Part shown: piece by piece, positions 15,791 to 24,279 of the stretch
How positions within the stretch are numbered: position 1 is the stretch's first letter
Layout: each line of letters starts with the position of its first letter
DNA from: ATX-6F1 sp943369485
GTDB lineage: Bacteria > Cyanobacteriota > Cyanobacteriia > PCC-6307 > Cyanobiaceae
Length of the DNA: 64,000 nt
Reading direction: 5' to 3'
NCBI GenBank assembly: GCA_943369485.1
Contig: CALRNH020000003.1
Coordinates: forward strand, 1 to 64,000
Made by a program: the position numbers and the translations under genes
Notes under the pieces: generated by a model
What the model saw: only the letters and a program-made list of their open reading frames with translations
Told to the model about the DNA's origin: nothing
Databases searched by the model: none

Positions 15791-16915
15791 TCAGCCGAAT
15801 CCCTTGCCGGCGTCCTTGGCCACGCAGGCCTGGAGCTGCTGGCGGAGTTTGGCGTGGTCGAGGTCCTGGCCGATCAGCACCAGCTGGTTCTTGCGCTCAG
15901 CCGGCCAGTCGGAGTCATCGATCGAGAAGCGCTTGCCGGCGAGGTGGAACACATGGCGCCGCTCGCTCTCGTTGAACCACAGCACCCCTTTGGCGCGGAA
16001 GACCGAACCGGGCAGCTGGTTGTCGAGGAAGTTCTGGAACTTGCGCAGGGCGAAGGGTCCGTCGGAGCTGAACGACAGGGAGGTGTAACCCGCGATCGCC
16101 AGGTGATCGGCGGAACCACCGCGGGGCCCATGGCCGTGATCATGCCCATGGCTGTGATCGTGCCCATGGTCATGGGCGTGGCCAGTGTGATCGTGGGCGT
16201 GGTCAGCGTGATCGTGATCATTGGCAGGCGCCTGCTGCTCGGCCACCACCCGATCCGATTCGAACAACCCCACGCTCAGCAGCAGCGGCAGGGGCACCTC
16301 TCCCTTCACCGAGCGCAGGATGCGGGCCTCGGTCTTGATGGCGCGCAGCTTGGCCTCCAGCTCCGCCAGCCGCTCTTCGCTCACCAGGTCGCACTTGTTG
16401 AGCATCAGGATGTCGCCGTAGACCACCTGGGCCCGGCCCACCTCGCCCTCCAGCAGTGTGTCGTCGACGTTTTCGGCGTCGATCAGGGTGATGATCGAAT
16501 CCAGGCGGGTGGAATCCCGCAGGTCGCTGCCCAGGAAGGTCATCGCCACCGGCAGGGGGTCCGCCAGGCCGGTGGTCTCCACCACCAGGTAGTCCACCGG
16601 ATCAGGGCGCTGCAGGATCCGCTCGACGGCGCCCAGCAGTTCCCCGTTGATGGTGCAGCAGATGCAGCCGTTGCTGAGTTCCACCGTGTCTTCCCCCGTG
16701 GCGATGATCAGCTCGTTGTCGATGCCGATCTCCCCGAACTCGTTGACGAGCACGGCGGTTTTGACCCCCTCCTGATTGCTGAGGATGTGGTTGAGCAGCG
16801 TCGTCTTGCCGGCCCCCAGAAAACCGGTGAGGATCGTCACCGGCAGGGGGCTGGGGAGTGGCGTCCCATCTGACAGGGGGCGAGTGCTGCTCTGGGGGGC
16901 GGTGCTGGTGCTCAT
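15791..16915 (-). CDS. COG0523 (CobW/ZNG1-type) GTPase metallochaperone
   Basis: A 374-residue G3E GTPase. Walker A is GFLGAGKTTLLNHIL at about residues 32-46, the CxCC metal motif is GCICCT near 84-89, and the G4-type motif is NKCDLV. A His/Asp-rich loop at roughly residues 230-260 (NDHDHADHAHDHTGHAHDHG and more) holds about 16 histidines, typical of zinc-linked COG0523 proteins. The C-terminal CobW domain has KGVLWFNESERRHVFHLAGK. Such proteins deliver metal to client enzymes under zinc limitation. The neighbours (porin, Zur, ZnuABC) support zinc rather than cobalt. I see no Zur-like box directly upstream of it. Confidence 0.88.
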   Translation of the reverse strand: MSTSTAPQSSTRPLSDGTPLPSPLPVTILTGFLGAGKTTLLNHILSNQEGVKTAVLVNEFGEIGIDNELIIATGEDTVELSNGCICCTINGELLGAVERILQRPDPVDYLVVETTGLADPLPVAMTFLGSDLRDSTRLDSIITLIDAENVDDTLLEGEVGRAQVVYGDILMLNKCDLVSEERLAELEAKLRAIKTEARILRSVKGEVPLPLLLSVGLFESDRVVAEQQAPANDHDHADHAHDHTGHAHDHGHDHSHGHDHGHGPRGGSADHLAIAGYTSLSFSSDGPFALRKFQNFLDNQLPGSVFRAKGVLWFNESERRHVFHLAGKRFSIDDSDWPAERKNQLVLIGQDLDHAKLRQQLQACVAKDAGKGFG

Positions 16916-16987
16916 CGAGGCTGGATCGTTGGTGTCAGTCTGGCGCCTGGGCGACGCGGAGGACCCCGGCTAGGGTCCGCTCAGCCG

Positions 16988-17242
16988 ATGTCGCGTGCCA
17001 TGGAGATCGACCATCCAGGTGCCAGGCCCCTGGGGCCCGAGCAGCTGGCCCTGCTGGAGCAGTTCCGGGCCCGCCTGCAGGAGCGGGTCGCCAGCGTTGG
17101 CCTCACCCCTGACGACGTCCAGCGTCTGGTCAAGGAGATTCGCCAGCACCCGGACATCAGCGTCGAGTTGCTGCGGGAGCTGCGGGCCGAGAGCGAAAAA
17201 CTGCTGCCCGGCCAGCGCCTGGTGAGCTTTGACTGGGACTGA
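16988..17242 (+). CDS. Small helical hypothetical protein
   Basis: An 84-residue acidic, mostly helical protein (LGPEQLALLEQFRARLQERV, LTPDDVQRLVKEIRQHPDIS, VELLRELRAESEKLLPGQRL). It diverges from the COG0523 gene and converges with the porin gene. No membrane segment, cysteine or known motif is present. The regular heptad-like spacing of Leu suggests a coiled coil or small helical bundle. Function unknown. Confidence 0.6.
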   Translation: MSRAMEIDHPGARPLGPEQLALLEQFRARLQERVASVGLTPDDVQRLVKEIRQHPDISVELLRELRAESEKLLPGQRLVSFDWD

Positions 17243-17305
17243 GCGATCAGCAAAGTGAACGCCTGATGTCCAGAAGGCCGCTGACGCTCAGAGGGCCGCT
17301 GGCGA

Positions 17306-18898
17306 TCAGAAGTTGAAGCTGGTCTTGATCAGCCCGCCCAACTGGTTGAAGCTCTTTCCAGGCGGGGTGTCCTGACCGAGGGGACGGCTCAGGTAGAAGA
17401 GCGCCGGCGTGATCGAGATGGCGTCGGTGACCTGGAGCTTGTACCACCATTCCCAGGCGTAGTTTCCATCGCTGGGGCTGTTGCCACCGGTGAGGGCTGT
17501 GGCGAAGACCGGCTGGCCCACCGCCATCCCGAAGGTGTTCCCCTTGGCGAACGCATCGCTCCACTGGAGGCCCACCATCCACGACTGGCTGGTGCTCCCA
17601 TCGCCATCCACCTCCTGGCCGTCATAGGAGGTGCTGTTGAGGCCCCAGCCGGCGCTGATCGAGGGGAGCCAACCGCTCTGTTTGGGTTGCCAATAGCCGC
17701 TCAGGCCGAAGGCATTGGTGCGGCTGGCGGGGTTGGCGAAAGCGCTGGCGGCGAGGGGCGTGGTGCCCGGCACTTCAACCCCCGACTGCACGTAGGAATA
17801 GATCGCGGCCAGGGCCCATTGCTCCTGGCCGAAGCCGATCTGGGCGGTACCCGTGCCTGCGGAGGCGCCGGTGCCGATCCCCCCCAGGTTCGGGTTGCCC
17901 ACGTTGCCGTTGGCGGCCACGTAGCTCCCGCTGAGGCTCCAGCCGTTGCTCTGCCACCACAGACCAGCGCCGGGGCCGATGTTCTTGTTGTAGGCCCCCG
18001 GCGCGCCGTTGAGGGTGAGGAGGTTGAGGATCGTGTCGCTGGGGTAGACGCTGGGCCAGAGGGCGAGCATGTCCTCCTGCCCCACCCGGCCGCCGACGGT
18101 GGCGGTGAAGGAGCGGCCGATCGGGAACTGGTAGAAGAGCTTGTCGATCCCCACCGCGTCGGGACCGGCCTCCTCTTCGAAGGCGGCTTCCAGGGTGGAG
18201 AGGTTTCCGGTGGGCCCAGCCCCACCAAAGGCGGAATCTCCGAAGTTGCCGGCCCGCAGGATCGTGCGCAGCAGGTCCTTGCCGCTGAAGCTGGTGTCGA
18301 GGCTGAGCTGGAGGTCGTAGGTGAAGGTGGTGCCCCCCACCTCGGATTGGGCCGCTTTCCCTGCGGCGCGGGCGCTGCCGCCAAAGGTGTTGGCTCCCAC
18401 CACGAAGGTGGCCAGGCCTGAGAGCTTGGTGGTGGTGGAGAACTGGGTGGCCTCCAGTTCCCCCAGCTTGGCCTCGAGGCCATCGACCCGGCCGCGCGAC
18501 ACGGCCAGCTCCTTTTGAAACTCCTTGAGCAGTTTCTTGAGCTCGTCGGTGACTTCGGTGATGCGATCGAGGCAGGCGTTGAGCAGAGCCGCGGCTTCCC
18601 AACGGGTCAAAGGCTGAGCGCCTTTAAAGGTGCCGTTCGGGTATCCGGCGACGCAGCCGTAGCGCTCCACCAGGCTGGAGAGGGCTTGGTAGGCCCAACT
18701 GCTGGGCTGCAGGTCGGAGAACTGGCTGAGGCTGGTGACCTGCTCCCGCGCTTCGATCGGCCCGCTGTAGCGCTTGACATCCGTGAGGTTGAGCTCGGCG
18801 GCCTGGGTTGGGCCGAGGGCCAGGGGGACCAGGGCGGCGAGCAGGCCCAGGGCGGCGGTGGCTGGATGGCGCCAGCGCAGGCAAGGTGAGATCGTCAT
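17306..18898 (-). CDS. SLH-domain outer-membrane porin (OprB/Som type)
   Basis: A 530-residue cyanobacterial major outer-membrane porin. The signal peptide ends near PTQAAELN (about residue 36). An SLH domain follows (VTSLSQFSDLQPSSWAYQAL through GYPNGTFKGAQPLTRWEAAA, about residues 53-115), then a coiled coil (TDELKKLLKEFQKELAVSRG), then a carbohydrate-selective-porin-type beta barrel ending KSFNQLGGLIKTSFNF with the terminal Phe required for assembly. The ATG at 18898 is preferred because it directly precedes the signal peptide. A Zur-type box lies about 135 bases upstream, so this is a candidate zinc-regulated porin for outer-membrane zinc entry. Confidence 0.88.
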   Translation of the reverse strand: MTISPCLRWRHPATAALGLLAALVPLALGPTQAAELNLTDVKRYSGPIEAREQVTSLSQFSDLQPSSWAYQALSSLVERYGCVAGYPNGTFKGAQPLTRWEAAALLNACLDRITEVTDELKKLLKEFQKELAVSRGRVDGLEAKLGELEATQFSTTTKLSGLATFVVGANTFGGSARAAGKAAQSEVGGTTFTYDLQLSLDTSFSGKDLLRTILRAGNFGDSAFGGAGPTGNLSTLEAAFEEEAGPDAVGIDKLFYQFPIGRSFTATVGGRVGQEDMLALWPSVYPSDTILNLLTLNGAPGAYNKNIGPGAGLWWQSNGWSLSGSYVAANGNVGNPNLGGIGTGASAGTGTAQIGFGQEQWALAAIYSYVQSGVEVPGTTPLAASAFANPASRTNAFGLSGYWQPKQSGWLPSISAGWGLNSTSYDGQEVDGDGSTSQSWMVGLQWSDAFAKGNTFGMAVGQPVFATALTGGNSPSDGNYAWEWWYKLQVTDAISITPALFYLSRPLGQDTPPGKSFNQLGGLIKTSFNF

Positions 18899-19031
18899 GG
18901 ACGCAGGCGGCGGCGCGGCGGGATGGGCTTGAGCGAGTGTGAGGGGGTTTGCAACGGTGCTCCGCTCACCCAGCACCTCGGCGGGTGCCATCGGGCACGC
19001 GGGCGATGGCCATGGCCAACCTAGCTCATGG

Positions 19032-19048
19032 ATTGAGAATCGTTCTCG
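19032..19048 (-). promoter_or_regulatory. Zur box upstream of the porin
   Basis: ATTGAGAATCGTTCTCG contains the dyad GAGAA-TCG-TTCTC. It lies between the zur stop and the porin start, about 135 bases before the porin ATG, and resembles the box in front of znuA. Confidence 0.65.
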
Positions 19049-19053
19049 TCAGC

Positions 19054-19458
19054 TCAGCCCTGCTGGCGTTCCTGGCAGAGCGGGCAGAGTCCGAAGAACT
19101 CCAGGGTGTGGAACAGCAGTTGAAAGCCGTCCAGGTGCTGGGGGCTGAGATCGTCGCCGTGCATCGGGCAGGCGGGCAGGGGCACGGTGCGGCCGCAGTC
19201 GACACAGGTGAGATGGTGCTCGTCGCGTTCGGTGGGCGCGAACAGGGCCTCGCCGCTGGGGAGGTGACGGCAGCGCACCAGCCCCTGTTGCTGCAGCTGG
19301 CGCAGATGCCGGTAGACCGTGGCCAGGCCCATGGCCTGCGGGGTGCCGCGCAGTTGGGCGTGGAGGTCTTGCCCGGAGAGCTCGCTGCTGGCCAGGCGCA
19401 GTTGCTCCAGCAGGTGCTGCTGCTTGCCGTTGAGGGTGGCGGGTCGAAAGGCCTCCAT
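19054..19458 (-). CDS. zur: Zinc uptake regulator of the Fur family
   Basis: A 134-residue Fur-family protein. The recognition helix region is GLATVYRHLRQLQQQGLVRC (about residues 50-69). Metal ligands are visible in RDEHHLTCVDCG (near residues 85-96), CPMHGDD and the terminal CPLCQ. The last two cysteine pairs give the structural zinc site. It represses zinc uptake genes when zinc is sufficient. The ATG at 19458 is preferred over an upstream TTG. It is divergent from znuA with a perfect-looking Zur box between them, and its position beside znuABC defines the specificity. Confidence 0.92.
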   Translation of the reverse strand: MEAFRPATLNGKQQHLLEQLRLASSELSGQDLHAQLRGTPQAMGLATVYRHLRQLQQQGLVRCRHLPSGEALFAPTERDEHHLTCVDCGRTVPLPACPMHGDDLSPQHLDGFQLLFHTLEFFGLCPLCQERQQG

Positions 19459-19516
19459 GAAGAGGATCCTATGGAGCAAGGCGAAGCGGCGCCCCAGGGG
19501 GAAGACTCAGGCTAGA

Positions 19517-19533
19517 TTGAGTATCATTCTCAA
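19517..19533 (+). promoter_or_regulatory. Zur box between zur and znuA
   Basis: TTGAGTATCATTCTCAA is a near-perfect palindrome (arms TTGAG and CTCAA) of the cyanobacterial Zur type. It lies 48-64 bases before znuA and about 60 bases before zur on the other strand, so one bound repressor could control both. Confidence 0.8.
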
Positions 19534-19580
19534 ATCGCGCCGGTCCTTGGGCGGGCGCCCTGCCGAAAGGCCCTGTCGCC

Positions 19581-20591
19581 ATGCCCCACCTGAGCCGCCC
19601 TCCGCTTGCTGCGCCCCATGCCGGGATCCGCGCCCGCATCAGGTTCGCCGTAGGGCTGCTGGCGGCGGTGATCGGGCTGGCTGGCGGGCTGGCGGGATGT
19701 CAGCCCACGCCCATGGCTTTCAAGCCAGAGAAGCCATTGGCGGTGGTTACCACCTTCCTGCCGATCACCGAATTCACCCAGGCCGTGGCCGGCAGCTGCG
19801 CCACCGTGACGGCCCTGATCCCCACCAGCGTGGGGCCCCATGACTTCCAGGCCACCCCCGGAGATCTGGTGCGCCTTCGGAAGGCGGATGTGCTGGTCAA
19901 GAACGGCCTGGGTTTCGAGGGATTCCTCGACAAGCTGGTGGCCGGCGCTGAAAATCCGCGCCTGCGGGTGATCGACACCAGCACGGGCATCACCACGATC
20001 ACCACCCCCGGGGCGGCTGGCGGCCATCACCATGGCGGGGACAAGGCCGAGGCCGGGGGGCATGGCCATGGCGAGGTCAACCCGCACATCTGGCTGGATC
20101 CCCTGCGGGCGGTGCAGCAGGTGAACACCATCCGCGATGGCCTGATTGCCGCCAAGCCCGCCTGCAAGGCCAGCTTCACCGCCCATGCCGCCCGCTTCAC
20201 GGCCGAGCTGCGGAGCCTGAACACCGCCCTGGCGGCCCAGCTCAGGCCCTACGCCGGCAAGACCTTCGTGGCCTTCCACGACTTCGCCCCCTACTTCGCG
20301 GAGCGCTACAGGCTGCGGGCCGCCTTCGTGGTGGGAGCTCCCGAGGAGAACCCCACCCCGGCTGATCTGCAACGGGTGGCCGAGCAGGTCAGGCAATCGG
20401 ATCTCAAGGCGCTGCTCTCAGAACCCCAGGAAGGCAGCCGTTCCTTCAACGCCCTCGCCGCCGATCTGGGGGTGACGGTGATTCCGTTCGATTCGCTCGA
20501 AACCGGCCCCGACCCGGCCGAAGCACCGGGCACCTACGCCAACACCCTGCGCCGCAACGCCTCGAATCTGGTCGCGGCCCTCGGGGGCTGA
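19581..20591 (+). CDS. znuA: Zinc ABC transporter substrate-binding protein
   Basis: A 336-residue cluster 9 metal-binding protein. A lipobox-like LAGC at residues 37-40 suggests a lipoprotein. Metal ligands expected for ZnuA are in SVGPHDFQ (about H87), NPHIWLDP (about H169) and VAFHDFAPYF (near residue 232). Between the first two lies a His/Gly loop (HHHGGDKAEAGGHGHG, about 149-164), a feature of zinc rather than manganese binders. It captures periplasmic zinc and hands it to ZnuB. It starts the znuA-znuC-znuB unit, 48 bases after the Zur box. Confidence 0.93.
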   Translation: MPHLSRPPLAAPHAGIRARIRFAVGLLAAVIGLAGGLAGCQPTPMAFKPEKPLAVVTTFLPITEFTQAVAGSCATVTALIPTSVGPHDFQATPGDLVRLRKADVLVKNGLGFEGFLDKLVAGAENPRLRVIDTSTGITTITTPGAAGGHHHGGDKAEAGGHGHGEVNPHIWLDPLRAVQQVNTIRDGLIAAKPACKASFTAHAARFTAELRSLNTALAAQLRPYAGKTFVAFHDFAPYFAERYRLRAAFVVGAPEENPTPADLQRVAEQVRQSDLKALLSEPQEGSRSFNALAADLGVTVIPFDSLETGPDPAEAPGTYANTLRRNASNLVAALGG

Positions 20592-20621
20592 CGGCGCCGT
20601 GGGCGCCGGTAGGCTGAAGTG

Positions 20622-21410
20622 ATGTTGGAAATGGTTCTCGAAGTCAGGAACCTGTCGGTGCGGCGCGAGGGCGTCCGCGCCGTCGAGAACGTGAGCTTCG
20701 ATCTGGCGCCGGAAACAGACACGGCCCTGGTGGGGCCCAACGGTGCCGGCAAGAGCACCCTGGTGCAGGCCCTGCTGGGGATCATCCCCCGCCAGGAGGG
20801 AGAGATTCGCGTGCTGGGCCGGCCCATGGGCCGCCAGGGCCAGTTGCCGGCCTCCGTGCGCGCCCAGGTGGCCTACCTGCCCCAGAACTTTGCGGTCCGC
20901 AACCGCTGCCCCCTCACGGTGGCTGAGTTCGTGGGCCTGGGCTGGGATCCGGCAGGCCTGCGCTGGCCCTGGAGGGGCGGAGAGCGGCGGCGGCAGGCCG
21001 TGGCCGCGGCCCTGGGCAAGACCAGCTGCCTCGATCTGGCCGATCGGCTGATCAGTGAGCTTTCCGGCGGCCAGACCAAGCGCGTGCTGCTGGCCTTCTG
21101 TGTGGTGCGCCCCCGGCGGCTGCTGGTGCTCGATGAGGCCCAGGCCGGGCTCGACAGCCAGGCCGCTGAGCAGTTCCACGATCTGCTCTTCCAGCTGCGC
21201 CGCACCGAGGGCTGGACGATCCTCCAGGTTTCCCATGACCTCGACATGGTGCGCCGCACCTGCGATGGGGTGCTTTGCCTCAACCGCAACCTGCGCTGTG
21301 CCGGCCACCCCGACCACGCCCTCAGCCCGGCCCAGCTGGAGGGGGTGTACGGGCGTGGCTATGTGCCGTACCACCACCACCACCATCACCATCACGCCCC
21401 CAGCCCATGA
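20622..21410 (+). CDS. znuC: Zinc ABC transporter ATP-binding protein with natural His8 tail
   Basis: A 262-residue ABC ATPase. Walker A is GPNGAGKSTLVQ (near residues 39-50), the signature is ELSGGQTKRVLLA, and Walker B is RLLVLDEAQAG. It powers zinc import through ZnuB. The C-terminus is unusual: eight consecutive histidines at about 251-258, followed by APSP, so the cytoplasmic subunit could itself bind zinc. The ATG at 20622 is preferred to the GTG directly before it. The stop overlaps the znuB ATG (ATGA). Confidence 0.93.
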   Translation: MLEMVLEVRNLSVRREGVRAVENVSFDLAPETDTALVGPNGAGKSTLVQALLGIIPRQEGEIRVLGRPMGRQGQLPASVRAQVAYLPQNFAVRNRCPLTVAEFVGLGWDPAGLRWPWRGGERRRQAVAAALGKTSCLDLADRLISELSGGQTKRVLLAFCVVRPRRLLVLDEAQAGLDSQAAEQFHDLLFQLRRTEGWTILQVSHDLDMVRRTCDGVLCLNRNLRCAGHPDHALSPAQLEGVYGRGYVPYHHHHHHHHAPSP

Positions 21411-22243
21411 CCGAGGGGCCTGCGCTCAGCGATCTGCTGCAACTGCCGTTCATGCAGCGGGCCCTGCTCGGGGGGCTGCTGACCGGGGCCCTCGGCGGCC
21501 TGCTGGGCAGTTTCGCCGTGTTGCGCCAACTCTCCTTTTTCAGTGATGCCCTGGGTCACTCCGCCCTGCTCGGCATCACCCTTGGCATCCTGCTTGGGCT
21601 GAACCCCACCCTGGTGCTGATCCCTTTCGCGGTGGTCTTTGCCCTGGTGGTGAACCACCTGGTGGAGCGCAGCCCCTTGCCCACCGATGCCCTGTTGAAC
21701 ATCGTCTACTCCTCGTCGCTGGCCCTGGCGGTGGTGGCCCTGAGCTTCGTGCGCACCTACAAGGGTGGCATCCACCAGTTGCTGTTCGGCGACATCCTTG
21801 GGGTCTCCTGGCTGGATCTGGGGCTGATTTCAGGGCTGCTTGCCGTGGCCCTGGGCTATCTGGCCCTCACCCGCCGCGATCAGATCCTGCTCACCCTCGA
21901 TGAACCGCTGGCCCTCTCCCGTGGGGTGGCGGTGCCCCTGCACCGGCTGCTGTTCATCGTCCTGCTGGCCGTCGTGGTGGCGATTTCGATCAAGGCGGTG
22001 GGGGTGCTGCTGATCAGCGCCTTCGTGGTGATTCCCGCCTGCGCTTCCCGGCTGGTCAGTCATCACTTCAACGGCTATGTGCTGCTGGCCTCAGTGCTGG
22101 GCGCCGTCTGCGCCGTGCTTGGTCTGCTGCTCTCGGGCAGCTTTGATCTGCCTTCGGGGCCCTGCGTGGTGATTGTTCAGCTGCTGGGGTTCCTGGCGGC
22201 CTTGGGACTCTCCTTCCGGCGCACGGTTGCGGCCGGGATCTGA
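21407..22243 (+). CDS. znuB: Zinc ABC transporter permease
   Basis: A 278-residue ABC-3 family permease with about eight hydrophobic segments. Family blocks are RALLGGLLTGALGGLLGSF, RQLSFFSDALGHSALLGITL (the EAA-like coupling region), YSSSLALAVVAL and KAVGVLLISAFVVIPACASR. The start at 21407 overlaps the znuC stop. It forms the membrane channel of the zinc importer and converges, with only six bases between stops, on the propeller protein gene. Confidence 0.92.
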   Translation: MTEGPALSDLLQLPFMQRALLGGLLTGALGGLLGSFAVLRQLSFFSDALGHSALLGITLGILLGLNPTLVLIPFAVVFALVVNHLVERSPLPTDALLNIVYSSSLALAVVALSFVRTYKGGIHQLLFGDILGVSWLDLGLISGLLAVALGYLALTRRDQILLTLDEPLALSRGVAVPLHRLLFIVLLAVVVAISIKAVGVLLISAFVVIPACASRLVSHHFNGYVLLASVLGAVCAVLGLLLSGSFDLPSGPCVVIVQLLGFLAALGLSFRRTVAAGI

Positions 22244-22249
22244 ACGCCC

Positions 22250-23575
22250 TCAGCCGGGCGGAAGCCAGCGGGCCTGGCGCACCGGCCGGTCCAGCAGGCG
22301 CAACTCCAGGCTGTCGGCGTCGATCAGGGCGGGCCTGGCCTGGGTGCGGCCGCCGCCCACCGCCATGGGCCGCAGGGTGAGCAGCAGCTGGTTGCGGCTG
22401 GGATCCAACTCCAGACCCGTGCCGGGTTCCAGCTCCCAGCCCGTGAGCTCCCGCTTCCCCAGAGGTTGGCCGGTTCGGTCCAGGGCCAGCAGGGTCAGCC
22501 GCGGCTGGCCCAGGCCTTCGATCGTCAGCGCCCAGATGCGGGAGCCGTTGCGCTCGCAGGCGCTCGCCACCAGGGCCTGGGGACCGACCCAGAGGGTGCG
22601 AGGCGCCTGGCCCGGTTCGACGATCTCCAGGGCGCGGGTGAAGTCGGGCCGATGCTGCACCAGCAGGGCCCGGCCGCCCACTGGGCAGAAACTGCTCAGG
22701 TCGCGGCTGCCGGGCAGGATCTGCCGGCCGACACCAGCTCCAGGGAACCTGAGCAGGCTGAGTCCCTCCACCTCAGGCACCACCATCGCGCCCCCCTGGG
22801 GCACCAACAGCACCGGGCCACTGGCCCTGAGATCAAGGCTCATCCGGCTGCCGTCGCGCCGCTGGAGTTCGGTGTTGCTCTGGCCTGAGGCCTCACGGGA
22901 TTCCTGCACCAGGAGGTCCCCGCGCCGGTTCGAGCTCAGGTAGGCGAACACCAAAGGTTCAGCGCTCAGTCCTGTCGGGGGAGCGATCCATGGTGCGGCC
23001 AGGCCGGTGCTGAGGGGGGCCAGGTTGCTCTGGCGCAGGTCCACCCGCCACACCCGCTGACGTCCCTGCCGATCGGCGCTCACCAGGGCCACCCCCGACC
23101 CGTCCCCCAGGGGCTCCAGGATCGGAATCGATGGCCAGATCGGGCCCAGGGCACGCCAGCGGCCGCCGTGGTCCCGCAGCTGCAGCTGCTCGCCGCTCGC
23201 CACGCTCACCACCGCCACGATCCGGGGGCGTGGATCCCAGAGCCAGGACCGTGGGGCCAGGGCCATGCCCCGCTGGTCGCGGCCGCCCACCTCGATCCGC
23301 AGCGGCCCCTCCACCCGCACCCCTGGCGCCAGCAGGAGCCGCTGCCGGTTGCCGACCCCCAGCCACTGGTGCTCCGAGGCCGGCGTGAGCCGGCTGGCGG
23401 CCGCCACGCTCGCCGGGTCCATCGGGCGGCTGAAGCGCACGTCGAGGGTCCCGGGCCCGGAGCTGGTGTCGGCCGTGTCGATCCCCAGCAGCCGGGGAGG
23501 ATGCCGCAGCAGCAGCTGTTGTTGCAGCACGGCCAGCGCCAGTCCGCCCGTCAGTGCCAGGACCCAGGGCTTCAT
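22250..23575 (-). CDS. Propeller-like exported hypothetical protein in zinc locus
   Basis: A 441-residue protein with a hydrophobic N-terminal signal anchor (MKPWVLALTGGLALAVL). Residues 40-110 resemble a bacterial Ig-like domain (LDVRFSRPMDPASV, the Ig-like_5 style opening). The rest shows repeated short beta segments (GVALVSADRQGRQRVWRVDL, LVFAYLSSNRRGDLLVQESR, VLLVPQGGAMVVPEVEGL), suggesting a WD40/TolB-like propeller. Its start overlaps the end of the TIGR03943-type gene, so it is the last gene of a unit of QueD-like protein, permease, TIGR03943 protein and this protein. It may be periplasmic and assist the permease. No function is known to me. Confidence 0.65.
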   Translation of the reverse strand: MKPWVLALTGGLALAVLQQQLLLRHPPRLLGIDTADTSSGPGTLDVRFSRPMDPASVAAASRLTPASEHQWLGVGNRQRLLLAPGVRVEGPLRIEVGGRDQRGMALAPRSWLWDPRPRIVAVVSVASGEQLQLRDHGGRWRALGPIWPSIPILEPLGDGSGVALVSADRQGRQRVWRVDLRQSNLAPLSTGLAAPWIAPPTGLSAEPLVFAYLSSNRRGDLLVQESREASGQSNTELQRRDGSRMSLDLRASGPVLLVPQGGAMVVPEVEGLSLLRFPGAGVGRQILPGSRDLSSFCPVGGRALLVQHRPDFTRALEIVEPGQAPRTLWVGPQALVASACERNGSRIWALTIEGLGQPRLTLLALDRTGQPLGKRELTGWELEPGTGLELDPSRNQLLLTLRPMAVGGGRTQARPALIDADSLELRLLDRPVRQARWLPPG

Positions 23576-24279
23576 GGTTCAAAGGGCCTGCGGGGGCGCT
23601 GGATCGGGGTGATCCGGTTGGGGATCACCAGACTGCGGGGTGGACGGGAGGTTGCGTCGAGCGCCATCTGGCCCTCGATCGCCAGCCACTGGTCGGCCTT
23701 GGGGAGCGGTTGGCCCGCGGGCCAGCGCACGGGCAGACCGAAGGGCGTGGCATCGGCGAGGCAACAGCGCACCAGCAGCCGGGCCAGCTCGGGCTGTTGG
23801 CCCTCGACCGGCAGCACGAAGCCGCTGATGCGCACGGGGTCGCCGGCGTAGAGCGCTGGGTCGGGCTGGCTGCGCAGCAGCCGCACCCAGTCGGTGAGGC
23901 TGCGTTGGGCGGGCGGCAGCACGAAGCTGAGCTCCTGCTCCTCCATCTGGCCACTGGGGCGGTTGGCCGCCAGATCGGCAAAGGAGGGCACCGGAGGCAC
24001 CAGCAGCATCGCCAGGGCCAGGGCCAGGGCCAAGCCCAGCAGCAGGGCTGCGCGTTCCCTTCGGCTCGTGCGAATCGGCCGGGATGGTCGCCGCTGGCGC
24101 CCCAGGCGCACCCCATCGAGGGCCGCAAGGGTGAGAAGCACCATGCCGCTGCCGATGATCAGGGGGTGGAAGGCGGCGCGCACCAGCAGATCCAGTCGGC
24201 CGCTGAGGCCGCTCTGCACCAGCACCAGGCCCCAGAGCCCCAGGGCCAGGGGACGCAGCAGGGCGCTCAGAGTTTCCAC
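23572..24279 (-). CDS. TIGR03943 / COG3689-type membrane protein
   Basis: A 235-residue protein with four hydrophobic helices in the first 110 residues (LALGLWGLVLVQSG, PLIIGSGMVLLTLAAL, ALLLGLALALALAMLLVPPV) and a soluble C-terminal domain with VRISGFVLP, LARLLVRCCLADATPFGLPV (paired Cys) and DQWLAIEGQMAL. This matches the YcgQ-type partner of COG0701 permeases. The GTG at 24279 lies inside the 3' end of the permease gene, a 13-base overlap; the long upstream extension is only the shadow of that gene. The pair probably forms one membrane complex. The conserved CC pair may bind metal. Confidence 0.75.
   Translation of the reverse strand: METLSALLRPLALGLWGLVLVQSGLSGRLDLLVRAAFHPLIIGSGMVLLTLAALDGVRLGRQRRPSRPIRTSRRERAALLLGLALALALAMLLVPPVPSFADLAANRPSGQMEEQELSFVLPPAQRSLTDWVRLLRSQPDPALYAGDPVRISGFVLPVEGQQPELARLLVRCCLADATPFGLPVRWPAGQPLPKADQWLAIEGQMALDATSRPPRSLVIPNRITPIQRPRRPFEP

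Noticed and set aside
16129..16225. Dense CAT/CAC-type repeats that could look like a tandem-repeat array
   Set aside because: They code the His-rich metal loop of the COG0523 GTPase; the units are codon-level and there are no spacers.
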